Assembly: GCF_038050375.1 (NCBI RefSeq)
Contig: NZ_CP150886.1
Span: 4,691,318-4,755,317 of the forward strand
Length of the DNA: 64,000 bases
From: Okeanomitos corallinicola TIOX110
Lineage (GTDB): Bacteria; Cyanobacteriota; Cyanobacteriia; Cyanobacteriales; Nostocaceae
Direction of reading: 5' to 3'
Shown piece by piece: positions 18,142 through 26,672 of the stretch. The notes beneath the pieces were generated by a model, which did no database searches, was not told the origin of the DNA, and worked only from the letters and a program-made list of their open reading frames with translations. How positions within the stretch are numbered: position 1 is the stretch's first letter; every line of letters begins with the position of its first letter. The position numbers and the translations under genes are program-made.

Positions 18142-19470
18142 TTATTGGTGAAAGTGGGAAGATATTAACCATTGACGGAAATTATCATGATATAAACTGT
18201 AAACCGGGAAATCAGAGGTATTTTCTACCTGTAAAAGCTCAAACCAATCTTCTAAAATTTCCTCCACATCAAACTCATCAACGTCTAGTAAATTAGCAAT
18301 ATCTGTAACTGATATAGGTGGGGTTTGTTGTGCTAGAAATTGTAAAACTTCTACAGCAAAATCTTGATTTTCCCAATCTAATATTTTATCTAAATGTTGT
18401 TGATAGTAGGTTATTAATCCTGGTGGAAATGATGTTTCTATTTGTTCAGTTTGGGTGTAGAAAGCATCAGCTATAGCGGTTAAGATTTCGCTGACATATT
18501 TAAAATTATTTTCGCTGCGGTTGGTTAAATTAGTAATAAATTCGACTTCGTTGATTTGCTGGGTATTTAACCCGGATTTTAGTGTGGAGGATTTGTTTGC
18601 ATTTGTTGTAGAGACGTTATTTGTTGTAGAGACGTTCCATGGAACGTCTCTACATTCTGGTGATAAATTAATATAACTCCTAATATAATCTTGAATATCT
18701 TGTTTATTTTCCTGTGGATAATCTCCTAAATGCAAACTTTGCACCGGTGCTTCAATTAATAAACCAGAATTATCTGCTAAAAACGGACGACGGGAAAGGA
18801 GAAAATAAACCCCTGGGGGAACGTAAGGAGGAAGATAAAAAATATTTGTTCCTGGTGGTTGTGAATTGCGATTGATGCAATTTAAACTGTCAATGGCAAT
18901 AATTAATTTTTGATTTGTTTGATTTATTTGATTTGTTTGTAATAAACTGTCGCTGATTTGTTGGAGAAGCAAAGATAAAAACCAACTCCCTTCTGTTGCG
19001 TTGTCGGGAAGAACCCCCCTCATTCCCCCCGTAAACGAGGGGATGTTTGAGACGTTTTGCTCCCTCCTCGCACCCCCCTCAGTCCCCCCGCTACGGGGGG
19101 AAGAAGAGGATAAACTTTGAATATTGGAGGGTTGGGGAGGGGTGATATCTAATAATTGCTGACAAACAAATCTCAGAAATTCCTCAGCGTGATTTTTCCC
19201 CTCTAATTCCGCATTGTAATAAATTACCTGGCAATTTTCTGAGGGATTATCTTTAACATATTTAGCAATAATTGCACTTTTACCGCTACCGGGTAGACCG
19301 ATAATTGTGAAATAACCCCGGTTGTAGCGATTGAGAAAATTATTAATAGCAGTAAACACGAAATCACGACCCAGAAAATTCGCGCTTTTTTGGTGAATTA
19401 TTGCTGCAAATTCTTGGGGATTAACTATGGAATTATTCATAGTTGGTGGTCTGGGTGTGGAGTTCATCAT
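18142..19470 (-). CDS. NACHT/STAND-type ATPase with winged-helix domain
   Basis: P-loop NTPase of the NLR-like class. It has Walker A GLPGSGKSA (about residues 57-65), a Walker-B-like strand KLIIAIDSLNCIN that lacks the usual acidic DE after the Asp, FLLSRRPFL, and a C-terminal winged-helix module ending YSLYHDNFRQWL. It stops there, where relatives normally continue into WD40 repeats. The start at 19470 follows the WD40 gene's stop by one base, with GGGAG six bases upstream, so translation is coupled. The gene carries three in-frame palindromic repeat insertions (18607-18653 and 19010-19105) encoding NVSTTNNVSTT and a Gly/Arg/Ser-rich insert. A role in a conflict or signalling complex with the two upstream genes is inferred. 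Confidence 0.7.
   Translation of the reverse strand: MMNSTPRPPTMNNSIVNPQEFAAIIHQKSANFLGRDFVFTAINNFLNRYNRGYFTIIGLPGSGKSAIIAKYVKDNPSENCQVIYYNAELEGKNHAEEFLRFVCQQLLDITPPQPSNIQSLSSSSPRSGGTEGGARREQNVSNIPSFTGGMRGVLPDNATEGSWFLSLLLQQISDSLLQTNQINQTNQKLIIAIDSLNCINRNSQPPGTNIFYLPPYVPPGVYFLLSRRPFLADNSGLLIEAPVQSLHLGDYPQENKQDIQDYIRSYINLSPECRDVPWNVSTTNNVSTTNANKSSTLKSGLNTQQINEVEFITNLTNRSENNFKYVSEILTAIADAFYTQTEQIETSFPPGLITYYQQHLDKILDWENQDFAVEVLQFLAQQTPPISVTDIANLLDVDEFDVEEILEDWFELLQVENTSDFPVYSLYHDNFRQWLISSHFHQ
18607..18653. repeat. Palindromic repeat inside the NACHT gene
   Basis: Bases 18626-18653 form a perfect 28-base palindrome with half-site GTAGAGACGTTCCA. A half copy, GTAGAGACGTTA, sits just before it at about 18607. 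GTAGAGACGTTCC palindromes are common dispersed repeats in cyanobacterial genomes. Here they are read in frame without breaking the protein. Confidence 0.8.
19010..19105. repeat. C/G-rich palindromic insert inside the NACHT gene
   Basis: Two related units rich in CCCCCC/GGGGGG. One is CCCCCCGTAAACGAGGGG near 19025-19042; the other is the exact hairpin CCCCCCG-CTA-CGGGGGG at 19084-19100. The G+C content is far above the surroundings. The insert is translated in frame as a low-complexity segment between the Walker A and Walker B regions. Confidence 0.75.
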
Positions 19471-19471
19471 T

Positions 19472-20308
19472 TCATTCTCCCGCATTTTCCAACTTTAAAA
19501 AATGCACTATTCCAGAACCGTCACCCGCAACAATTGTTAACCCATTTGGTGTAACTGCACAGGAAGAAAATGGACTTTCACCACTAAAAGTAGCTATCTC
19601 CTCCCCAGTTTCTAAATTCCACACCTTCACAGTTTTGTCCCTAGAACCAGAAATCACCCGTTTTTCGTCTGCTGTCACTGCTACTGCTTGTACATAACTA
19701 CTATGACCTTTGAGGGTGAACTGTTCCTCCCCTGTCTCTAAATTCCACACCTTCACAGTATTGTCCCTAGAACCAGAAATCACCCGTTTTCCGTCTGCTG
19801 TCACTGCTACTGCTTCTACCCAACTACTATGACCTTTGAGGGTGAACTGTTCCTCCCCTGTCTCTAAATTCCACACCTTCACAGTATTGTCCCTAGAACC
19901 AGAAATCACCCGTTTTCCGTCTGCTGTCACTGCTACTGCTTGTACATAACTACTATGACCTTTGAGGGTGAACTGTTCCTCCCCTGTCTCTAAATTCCAC
20001 ACCTTCACAGTATTGTCCCTAGAACCAGAAATCACCCGTTTTCCGTCTGCTGTCACTGCTACTGCTTCTACCCAACTACTATGACCTTTGAGGGTGAACT
20101 GTTCCTCCCCTGTCTCTAAATTCCACACCTTCACAGTATTGTCCCTAGAACCAGAAATCACCCGTTTTCCGTCTGCTGTCACTGCTACTGCTTCTACCCA
20201 ACTACTATGACCTTTGAGGGTGAACTGTTCCTCCCCTGTCTCTAAATTCCACACCTTCACAGTATTGTCCCTAGAACCAGAAATCACCCGGTTTCCGTCT
20301 GCTGTCAC
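19472..20308 (-). CDS. WD40 seven-bladed propeller protein (probably 3' part of a split gene)
   Basis: The whole product is WD40 repeats: six nearly identical 42-residue blades (each with VISGSRDNTVKVWNLETGEE) plus one diverged blade at the C-terminus, enough for one seven-bladed propeller. The only usable start is a GTG at 20308 inside blade 1. The open frame continues upstream to meet the preceding NACHT gene in another frame. Inserting one base at about 20337 (GGT as in the other blades, GT here) would fuse the two. So this is probably the sensor half of an HTH-NACHT-WD40 protein, now separated by a frameshift or sequencing error. Blades differ mainly at one site: W-V-E versus Y-V-Q. Confidence 0.75.
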   Translation of the reverse strand: MTADGNRVISGSRDNTVKVWNLETGEEQFTLKGHSSWVEAVAVTADGKRVISGSRDNTVKVWNLETGEEQFTLKGHSSWVEAVAVTADGKRVISGSRDNTVKVWNLETGEEQFTLKGHSSYVQAVAVTADGKRVISGSRDNTVKVWNLETGEEQFTLKGHSSWVEAVAVTADGKRVISGSRDNTVKVWNLETGEEQFTLKGHSSYVQAVAVTADEKRVISGSRDKTVKVWNLETGEEIATFSGESPFSSCAVTPNGLTIVAGDGSGIVHFLKLENAGE

Positions 20309-20330
20309 TGCTACTGCTACTACCGAACTA
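19701..20330. repeat. 126-bp tandem repeat array (WD40 blades)
   Basis: Five consecutive 126-base units (boundaries at 19701, 19827, 19953, 20079, 20205), almost identical in DNA, with a sixth diverged unit at 19575-19700. Such high internal identity indicates recent amplification or ongoing gene conversion. It also makes the region prone to assembly and copy-number errors. Confidence 0.9.
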
Positions 20331-21477
20331 CTATGACTTTCATTTTTTGAGCTTCATCATCCATTTTCATCCGTTCCCAATGAGTTTGATAATAATTCTG
20401 TAAACCTTGGGGTAATTGGGTTAAATTCAAATCATTATATTTACCCTCTGCTATTGCTGGTAAAACATAGCGCAGGTACATAAAATTATTTTCGCTCTTG
20501 GTTGCTAATTCATTTACAAAAGCGTCGGGAGTGATATTTTTGTTTTTTATCCAAGTTTGTAATCCGTCTTTGTGTTCTGGATCATTTTTTAAACAGAAGC
20601 GAATATACTCTTGAATATCATGCTGATTTTCTTGGTTATATTTATCATCAGTTAAATCTAAAGATTCTTTTTTCACTTCAGTCTGGAGTCGTTCTTTATC
20701 ATAAGGTCTTCTTGTCAGGAATAAATAAACATTATCTGGCAGAGTTGTCGGTAAATATAAAATATTTTCTCCTCCTGGTTCTTGCTTTACTTCATCCAGT
20801 GCATCAACGACAATGATTAATTTTTCATTGGTGGTTAGTTTTTCAGTAGTTTTTACCAGTAATGTTGATAAATCCGCATTTTCAACATTTGTGATTTGAT
20901 AGCGGTTAATGAGTTGTTGACGAAGACTTTCCAGAAATAATTCAGGACTATTACGATTTTCTTGTAAGTTGTTGAAATAACAAATTGTTTGATTTTCAAA
21001 AACGTATTTTGCAGCGATGGTACTTTTGCCCATTCCCGCATCACCGATAACTGTGAAATAGCCTTTTTTATTGGTGTTGATGAAGTTTTGAAATGCTGCA
21101 AATACAAATCCGCGACCGCAGAAGGATTTGATTTTTTCGGTGATTAGTGATTGAAATTCTGGTGAATAGGTATATGAAATAGGTAATTGATATTTTTCAT
21201 CTGATTGATGATATTTCTGTTTTAAATAAGTGCGTAATATTTCAAATTTACCTGCACCGTTTATTTCGCTCAGTTCAGGACAGACATTTTCAAACTTTTT
21301 ATAAATCTTTTTTAGACGACTTTTAACAGTAGCTTCTGTGATTTTTAATTCGTCACTTTGTTTTATCTGACTGATTTGTGCATCTGGTTGAGGTAGTGCG
21401 GTTAATAAAGTTGTTTTTTCTTCAACAGATAAACCTTGAATATCTGCTTGTTGGTTAAGGAAGTCTTGCCAAGTCAT
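20320..21477 (-). CDS. HTH-NACHT ATPase, N-terminal part of a split NLR-like gene
   Basis: A 385-residue protein with a helix-turn-helix-like N-terminus (ITEATVKSRLKKIYKKF, about residues 46-62) of the type found at the head of cyanobacterial NACHT/WD40 proteins. A NACHT-type ATPase follows: Walker A GDAGMGKST (145-153), Walker B LIIVVDALDEV, and FLTRRPYD. The frame ends abruptly at MKVIVVR soon after the ATPase, where relatives carry a winged-helix domain. Restoring one base at about 20337 continues it into the WD40 blades as KMKGHSSSVV. The winged-helix segment would still be absent, suggesting a deletion joined through shared GTCATAGT sequence. It is related to the ATPase at 18142-19470. 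The function is unknown; the NLR-like role is inferred. Confidence 0.7.
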   Translation of the reverse strand: MTWQDFLNQQADIQGLSVEEKTTLLTALPQPDAQISQIKQSDELKITEATVKSRLKKIYKKFENVCPELSEINGAGKFEILRTYLKQKYHQSDEKYQLPISYTYSPEFQSLITEKIKSFCGRGFVFAAFQNFINTNKKGYFTVIGDAGMGKSTIAAKYVFENQTICYFNNLQENRNSPELFLESLRQQLINRYQITNVENADLSTLLVKTTEKLTTNEKLIIVVDALDEVKQEPGGENILYLPTTLPDNVYLFLTRRPYDKERLQTEVKKESLDLTDDKYNQENQHDIQEYIRFCLKNDPEHKDGLQTWIKNKNITPDAFVNELATKSENNFMYLRYVLPAIAEGKYNDLNLTQLPQGLQNYYQTHWERMKMDDEAQKMKVIVVR

Positions 21478-21577
21478 GGATGTTGTTGAGATTTTAGTAA
21501 GGATTATAGCTGATTTTTGGTAACAATAGTCTGGTTAATATTTTTTAACCTTGATTTTTCGATTTGCGTCATTATCC

Positions 21578-21621
21578 GCCTGGGAATGAATTCCCAGTCT
21601 AATAGGAATTTATTCCCAGGC
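21578..21621. repeat. Palindromic TGGGAATGAATTCCCA-type repeat
   Basis: The outer arms GCCTGGGAAT (21578-21587) and ATTCCCAGGC (21612-21621) are exact inverted repeats, and the inner bases also form a near-palindrome. It lies between the divergent HTH-NACHT and rsmB genes. It looks like a dispersed cyanobacterial palindromic repeat rather than an operator. Confidence 0.7.
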
Positions 21622-21745
21622 TGTTCTATAATTAGCTCAATGTTCAATCATAATTGATGTAAAAATATGTAATTAATAAATTGAAAATAGTCAGTTTTAA
21701 CTGACTTTCGCTATGAGACTGTTAAAATATATCTCTCTAACTCCC

Positions 21746-23086
21746 ATGACCAACTCCCGTCAACTTGCCTATATTGCCCTCAAAGAAGTACACAAAGGAG
21801 CTTACACTGATGTCGCTCTCAACCGTGGATTACAAAAATATCAATTACCCGATAATGACCGTCGCTTAATGACAGAATTAGTCTATGGAAGTGTGAGAAG
21901 ACAACGCACTTTAGACGCTATTATTGACCAACTTGCGACTAAACCAGCAAACCAACAACCTAAAGACCTCCGCACTATTTTACATCTGGGTTTATATCAA
22001 CTCCGTTATCAAGAAAAAATTCCTGTTTCTGCTGCTGTTAATACTACTGTTGAATTAGCTAAGGAAAATAAATTCTCTGGTTTAACGGGTTTTGTAAATG
22101 GTTTTTTACGTCAATATTTACGACTTTCAGAAAATAATGCTGAACCTTTAAATTTACCAGAAAACCCTGTAGAAAGATTAGGTATTTTACACAGTTTCCC
22201 TAATTGGATTATTGAAGTTTGGCTTAAACAATTGGGTTTTGAAGAAACAGAAAAACTCTGTGCATGGATGAACCAAACCCCGACTATTGATTTACGAGTT
22301 AATATCCTTAAAAGTAATTTAGAACAAGTAGAATCAGCTTTTAAAAATGCTGGGATTTTAGTTAGCAAAATTCCCCATTTACCCCAAGGTTTAAGATTAA
22401 TTGGTAGTACCGGTGCAATTCAAAATTTACCCGGTTTTAATTATGGTTGGTGGTGTGTACAAGATAGTAGTGCCCAGTTAGTTGGTCATTTGCTTGACCC
22501 CCAACCTAATGATGTGGTGATTGATGTCTGTGCAGCACCAGGAGGAAAAACTACTCATATTGCCGAATTAATGGGTGATAAAGGCAAAATTTACGCTTGT
22601 GATAAAACTGCTTCTCGGTTACGCAAACTCAAGGAAAATACCCAACGTCTGAATTTACAATCTATCGAAGTCTGCACTGGGGATAGTCGCAGTCTGACCC
22701 AATTCTACAATACCGCTGACCGTTTATTATTAGATGCTCCTTGTTCTGGTTTAGGAACTATGCACCGTCACGCTGATGCACGTTGGCGACAAACTCCGGC
22801 ATCTGTGCAGGAACTTTCCCAAATCCAAAAAGAATTATTATCACATACTGCTAAATTTGTCAAGTCCGGAGGGGTGTTAGTTTATGCAACTTGTACCTTG
22901 CACCCACAGGAAAATGAAGAGGTAATTTCTGAATTTTTAACAGCAAATCCTGATTGGCAAATTCAACATCCCAACTTTGATTTTGTAGATATTTCATCCC
23001 AGGGGTGGTTGAAGGTATGGCCTCACCAACGAGATATGGATGGTTTTTTCATGGTGCGTTTAAGAAAAACCAATGATTCCGAGTGA
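21746..23086 (+). CDS. rsmB: 16S rRNA (cytosine-967-C5)-methyltransferase RsmB
   Basis: SAM-dependent rRNA methyltransferase. An N-terminal NusB-like RNA-binding domain occupies about residues 1-140. The catalytic domain has the SAM motif DVCAAPGGKTTH, the Cys-bearing motif DAPCSGLGTMHRHAD and the catalytic YATCTLHPQENEEV. I take the ATG at 21746 (446 aa), because cyanobacterial relatives begin MTNSRQLA-like; an ATG 11 codons upstream (21713) is in frame. It is divergent from the NACHT island and marks the return to core genome. Confidence 0.92.
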   Translation: MTNSRQLAYIALKEVHKGAYTDVALNRGLQKYQLPDNDRRLMTELVYGSVRRQRTLDAIIDQLATKPANQQPKDLRTILHLGLYQLRYQEKIPVSAAVNTTVELAKENKFSGLTGFVNGFLRQYLRLSENNAEPLNLPENPVERLGILHSFPNWIIEVWLKQLGFEETEKLCAWMNQTPTIDLRVNILKSNLEQVESAFKNAGILVSKIPHLPQGLRLIGSTGAIQNLPGFNYGWWCVQDSSAQLVGHLLDPQPNDVVIDVCAAPGGKTTHIAELMGDKGKIYACDKTASRLRKLKENTQRLNLQSIEVCTGDSRSLTQFYNTADRLLLDAPCSGLGTMHRHADARWRQTPASVQELSQIQKELLSHTAKFVKSGGVLVYATCTLHPQENEEVISEFLTANPDWQIQHPNFDFVDISSQGWLKVWPHQRDMDGFFMVRLRKTNDSE

Positions 23087-23143
23087 ATACTGTTAGTCAT
23101 TGTACCATTTAATCAACGCCTGAATCTATTGGAGGAGGCAGTG

Positions 23144-23566
23144 ATGGTTAGTAATTCTCATGTTAAAAATTTAGTTAAAATCCTGATTGGGGCTGCGTGG
23201 ATTGACGGTAGAATCCAACCAGAAGAAAGACAATATCTGCGAGAAATAGCTCAAGCCAAAGGTTTAGCTAATGATCCAGAAATTAAACCTTGGTTGTATG
23301 AATTAGTACCAGTTAAACCAAGTCAATGTTATGAATGGGTAAAAGAGTATTTAGGCGATCGCCCTAGTTCAGAAGAATGTGAAACCCTGATTGAAGCTAT
23401 CAGCGGATTAATTTACAGTGATGGGGAAGTAGCTGTTGAAGAAGCTAAACTTCTTACCAAATTAGAGGAGTTGAGTAAATCCCATGATTCAACTCAACCG
23501 ATTTACACCCCACTACTCAAACAAATTCAAAAGCTTTACCGTCGTTGGGTAGATGTGCAGAATTAG
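23144..23566 (+). CDS. TerB-like family protein
   Basis: A 140-residue, mostly helical protein resembling the TerB/tellurite-resistance-like fold, with IDGRIQPEERQYLREIA near the N-terminus and YSDGEVAVEEAKLL later. These two acidic helix-loop repeats are the family's usual metal-binding-like sites. The ATG at 23144 has a near-ideal ribosome-binding sequence, GGAGGAGG, five bases upstream, which decides the start over a TTG at 23129. It follows rsmB by 57 bases and may be cotranscribed. No ter operon is present, so tellurite resistance should not be assumed. Confidence 0.7.
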   Translation: MVSNSHVKNLVKILIGAAWIDGRIQPEERQYLREIAQAKGLANDPEIKPWLYELVPVKPSQCYEWVKEYLGDRPSSEECETLIEAISGLIYSDGEVAVEEAKLLTKLEELSKSHDSTQPIYTPLLKQIQKLYRRWVDVQN

Positions 23567-23603
23567 GGCATTGGGCATTGGGATAAATACAATTTATTCC
23601 CAA

Positions 23604-23638
23604 TCACCTGTCACCTGTCACCTGTCACCTGTCACCTT
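23604..23638. repeat. STRR heptads, TCACCTG x5
   Basis: Five tandem TCACCTG heptads (the last ends TT) sit between the convergent TerB-like and Psb35-like genes. They match the tract at 2194-2220 and its reverse complement at 18117, 29280 and 34860. Confidence 0.85.
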
Positions 23639-23642
23639 CTTC

Positions 23643-23834
23643 CTATGATTCTTTATCAACTTTGGGTACAAAATCAGGACGATCTTTGCTTTCCCAACCT
23701 GCGGGACGTTTTGAGTTGTACCAAGCAATTGAACCGATGGTGACAGCAGCAATAAAACCAACTACATATACCAGAGTAAATGCTAAAGGAAACTGATTAC
23801 CACTGGCTGCGGCTGTTTCAAGTAATAAGTGCAT
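23643..23834 (-). CDS. Small single-helix thylakoid protein, Psb35-like
   Basis: A 63-residue protein with one membrane helix (about 15-40, FPLAFTLVYVVGFIAAVTIG) followed by a charged tail SKRPAGWESKDRPDFVPKVD. Size, single helix and tail resemble cyanobacterial Psb35 (Ssl2148-type), a photosystem II assembly protein associated with the CP47 module. The assignment rests on memory of that sequence and should be treated as probable. It stands alone, convergent with the TerB-like gene. Confidence 0.55.
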   Translation of the reverse strand: MHLLLETAAASGNQFPLAFTLVYVVGFIAAVTIGSIAWYNSKRPAGWESKDRPDFVPKVDKES

Positions 23835-23922
23835 AAGTATATTGTCCTATGAAAAGTAATACTTCTTAACAAAGTATAAAACGAACTTACCACATCCATC
23901 CTCCATGGGGAGGAAATATTTT

Positions 23923-26235
23923 CTAATTTTGTGACTCATTACCAGAAGATGAACTTGGTTTGAGTCTTTCTCTCCAAGAAGGTTTGGGTGTGGAAGATGT
24001 AGATGGCTTTTTCTTCACAGGAGATGATTGAGAGGAAGAACCGCTAGAACGTCGTCTTCTGGAAGGAGTTTCTTCTGGTCGTCGGTAACTTCGTCTCCGT
24101 CTCCGGGTGTAATTTGATTGCGGTTCTTCTTGATAGCTACTAGGTCTGCGTCTACTTCTACGTCTACTGTATGATTCATCGGATGTTTGATCATTAGTAG
24201 AAATTGAGCGATTAACAATTCGCTTAGGTTTAATAGGTTCAGCTTTAATTGTGCCTTTGTGCTTGTTTAAATTAGGTAGTTTAGGAAACTTTTCTACAGG
24301 CATTTCCTTCACAGCTGCTTTCATAAACTCACGCCAAGCATAAGCTGCACTGGTACTACTACCCCATGTAGGGCGGTTATCATCATTACCCAACCAAACC
24401 CCAGTAACAACTTGGGGAATATAACCAATAAACCACAAATCACGGGATTGATCAGATGTACCGGTTTTTCCGGCCACCTGTCTATCATTCAACTGAGCAG
24501 CACCAGCAGTACCATTATTAACTACATTGCGGAGCATCCAAGTTGTAATAGCTGCGCTATCAGCATCTAAAACCCGTTGAGGTTTAAATTCAGCAGACCA
24601 GATCACATTACCTTGACGGTTAAAAATGCGACGAATACCATGTACTTCTGTATGTAAACCCTGGGTAGCAAAAGAACCATAGGCACTGGTTAATTCCAGG
24701 AGATTGACTTCGTTTGAACCCAAAGCCAAAGAGTAGGTAGGCTTGAGTTGAGATTTAATGCCCATGTCCTGAGCTAGTTTAATGGTTGGTTGATATCCCA
24801 CATCTATCAACACCTTGACTGCAACTGTATTAATAGAACGGGTGAGGGCATCCCTCATGTTCATCCAACCATAAAATGATTCACTGTAGTTTTGGGGTTC
24901 GTAACCATCTACGATCAAAGGTGCATCTAGATAACGATCATAGGGATTTTTACCTGTAGCGATCGCCGCAGCATAGACAAAACCTTTAAATGTTGATCCT
25001 GGTTGTCGTTGTGCTTGAGTAACGCGATTAAACTGGTTTTTTGTAAAATCCTTACCCCCGACCATCGCCTGAATTTCGCCATTTTGGGGATCTATCGCCA
25101 CCAAAGCGGCCTGTTTGAAGTTTTGCCAACGACCTTTATTTTTCAGGGTTTTATCAACGGCTGTTTCTGCTGCCTCTTGCCAAGTCGGGTTCAGGGTTGT
25201 TTCTACCACTAAACCACCTGCGGCCAAAACATCGGCAGGGACATATTTTGGTAATTCTTGCTGAACGTAGGTAGTAAAGTAGGGGAATTTAACTTGTAAG
25301 CGTCTGGGTAAGTTGGTATTAACTACCAAGGTTTCATTAATTGCCTCTTGCTTTTGTTGGGATGTAATCATGCCTTCTTCCTGCATGATATTTAATACGG
25401 TATTTCGTCTTTCTGTAGCGATATCCAGATGTTTATCGGGGGCATACTGGTTGGGAGCAGGAGCGAGTCCGGCGATGGTGGCCATTTCTGATAATGTCAG
25501 TTCATCCACCGATTTACTAAAATATATCCAGGCCGCATCCCCCACACCATAAGCACCAGAACCCAAGTAAACTAGATTCATGTAGCGCTCTAAAATCTCC
25601 TGTTTACTGAGTTCTTCTTCCATTTTTTGCGCTAAACGAAGCTCTTTTAATTTACGCCAAACGGTTTTTTCTTGGCTAAGGAAAAGAATTCTGGCTACTT
25701 GTTGGGTGATGGTACTACCACCTTCGACTACATTTTGCGATCGCAAATTATTCACAAATGCTCTGATAATACCTTGAGCATCTATACCATTATGTTGTTC
25801 AAATCTGCGGTCTTCTGAAGCAATAAACGCTTTCTTGAGATTATCTGGTATTTCTTCTAGCTTGATATGTTCCCTTGTCACTTCCCCTTGCTGTTGGAGA
25901 ACAGTACCATCAGCGGCTTTAATGGTCAGGGTTTGCTCCCGTAAAATGGCCTTTAGTTCTGACTTATCTGGCAAAGAACTATCTATCTTCTCCATACCAT
26001 AGTTAATACCTACAATACCGCTGCTTAAACCCAAGCCGAACCCTAAACCAGTCAAAAACCAGCTGTGACGATAAAAGGGTTTGCCATTGATTTTGCTATT
26101 TATACGGACTTTAACCAAAATTTCAGATGACACAGTTTTCACCTGCTTGAGTAACTGTCTTGCCTTCACCAGGTTTTTTGATGGGAAGTTGTCATCTGTT
26201 GACTCTTCGGTTTTTTGATGATTCTCAATAGGCAA
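23923..26235 (-). CDS. Class A penicillin-binding protein (PBP1A type)
   Basis: Bifunctional peptidoglycan synthase. A cytoplasmic N-terminus of about 58 residues precedes a membrane helix (about 60-80). Next are the GT51 domain (SEDRRFEQHNGID, GGSTITQQVARILFLS) and the transpeptidase domain with GSTFK, RSINT and GKTGTSD. The last 80 residues form a basic, Ser/Arg/Pro-rich tail (RRRRSYRRP), probably disordered and outside the membrane. The start is a TTG at 26235 with AAGGAG about 10 bases upstream. It is a paralogue of the FHA-PBP at 5256-7526. Filamentous cyanobacteria keep several class A PBPs, and some are needed for heterocyst or filament shape. Confidence 0.93.
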   Translation of the reverse strand: MPIENHQKTEESTDDNFPSKNLVKARQLLKQVKTVSSEILVKVRINSKINGKPFYRHSWFLTGLGFGLGLSSGIVGINYGMEKIDSSLPDKSELKAILREQTLTIKAADGTVLQQQGEVTREHIKLEEIPDNLKKAFIASEDRRFEQHNGIDAQGIIRAFVNNLRSQNVVEGGSTITQQVARILFLSQEKTVWRKLKELRLAQKMEEELSKQEILERYMNLVYLGSGAYGVGDAAWIYFSKSVDELTLSEMATIAGLAPAPNQYAPDKHLDIATERRNTVLNIMQEEGMITSQQKQEAINETLVVNTNLPRRLQVKFPYFTTYVQQELPKYVPADVLAAGGLVVETTLNPTWQEAAETAVDKTLKNKGRWQNFKQAALVAIDPQNGEIQAMVGGKDFTKNQFNRVTQAQRQPGSTFKGFVYAAAIATGKNPYDRYLDAPLIVDGYEPQNYSESFYGWMNMRDALTRSINTVAVKVLIDVGYQPTIKLAQDMGIKSQLKPTYSLALGSNEVNLLELTSAYGSFATQGLHTEVHGIRRIFNRQGNVIWSAEFKPQRVLDADSAAITTWMLRNVVNNGTAGAAQLNDRQVAGKTGTSDQSRDLWFIGYIPQVVTGVWLGNDDNRPTWGSSTSAAYAWREFMKAAVKEMPVEKFPKLPNLNKHKGTIKAEPIKPKRIVNRSISTNDQTSDESYSRRRSRRRPSSYQEEPQSNYTRRRRRSYRRPEETPSRRRRSSGSSSQSSPVKKKPSTSSTPKPSWRERLKPSSSSGNESQN

Positions 26236-26672
26236 GAGCAGTTTCTCCTTCTCAGAGCTACTTAGATTGAATGATTAACTCTAGAGACTAGAATTAGTTT
26301 GTTAATTACGTTAGTTTATAATATCTCATAAATTATTCCCCAAATTCGGTGTCATGTATTGTAATTTCTCAAACTATTGCTGCCAAAATTTTGTAAACAC
26401 CATTCACAAACACTAGAACAGCAGAAAAGTGTGCCATAGTAGCAGCAAAATTAATTTCAGCAAGACGAAAAAAAAGAACACAAAGTATTGGTAAACTTCG
26501 CCGAATTTATAGACAAATATAGTCATCTCTAGTCATTAATCACAGACAAGTCAGCTAAAATCACTTATACAGCTTTTCTTGTGCAAAGAGAACTGAGCAA
26601 GAATTTTGTGCTGTATCAGATCTAAGATATGTTAGTATACATGGGCGAATATTCATAGAAACCAGTTAGTGT
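26236..26672. other. Non-coding region and probable left end of the TnpB element
   Basis: A 437-base A+T-rich gap between the PBP gene (minus strand) and tnpB (plus strand). The last 70 bases include short palindromic stretches (ATGTTAGTATACAT, GAATATTC) that could belong to the element's left-end hairpin. I cannot fix the exact boundary, and no transposase A gene is present. Confidence 0.35.

Noticed and set aside
19443-19697. 84-codon plus-strand ORF over the WD40 gene
   Set aside because: Mirror frame of a repeat array; the minus strand encodes obvious WD40 blades.
19575-20330. Regular 126-base repeats considered as a CRISPR array
   Set aside because: Units are contiguous coding repeats with no unique spacers and encode WD40 blades in frame.
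23144-23566. Tellurite resistance gene
   Set aside because: Only the TerB-like fold is present without other ter genes, so a resistance function is not supported.
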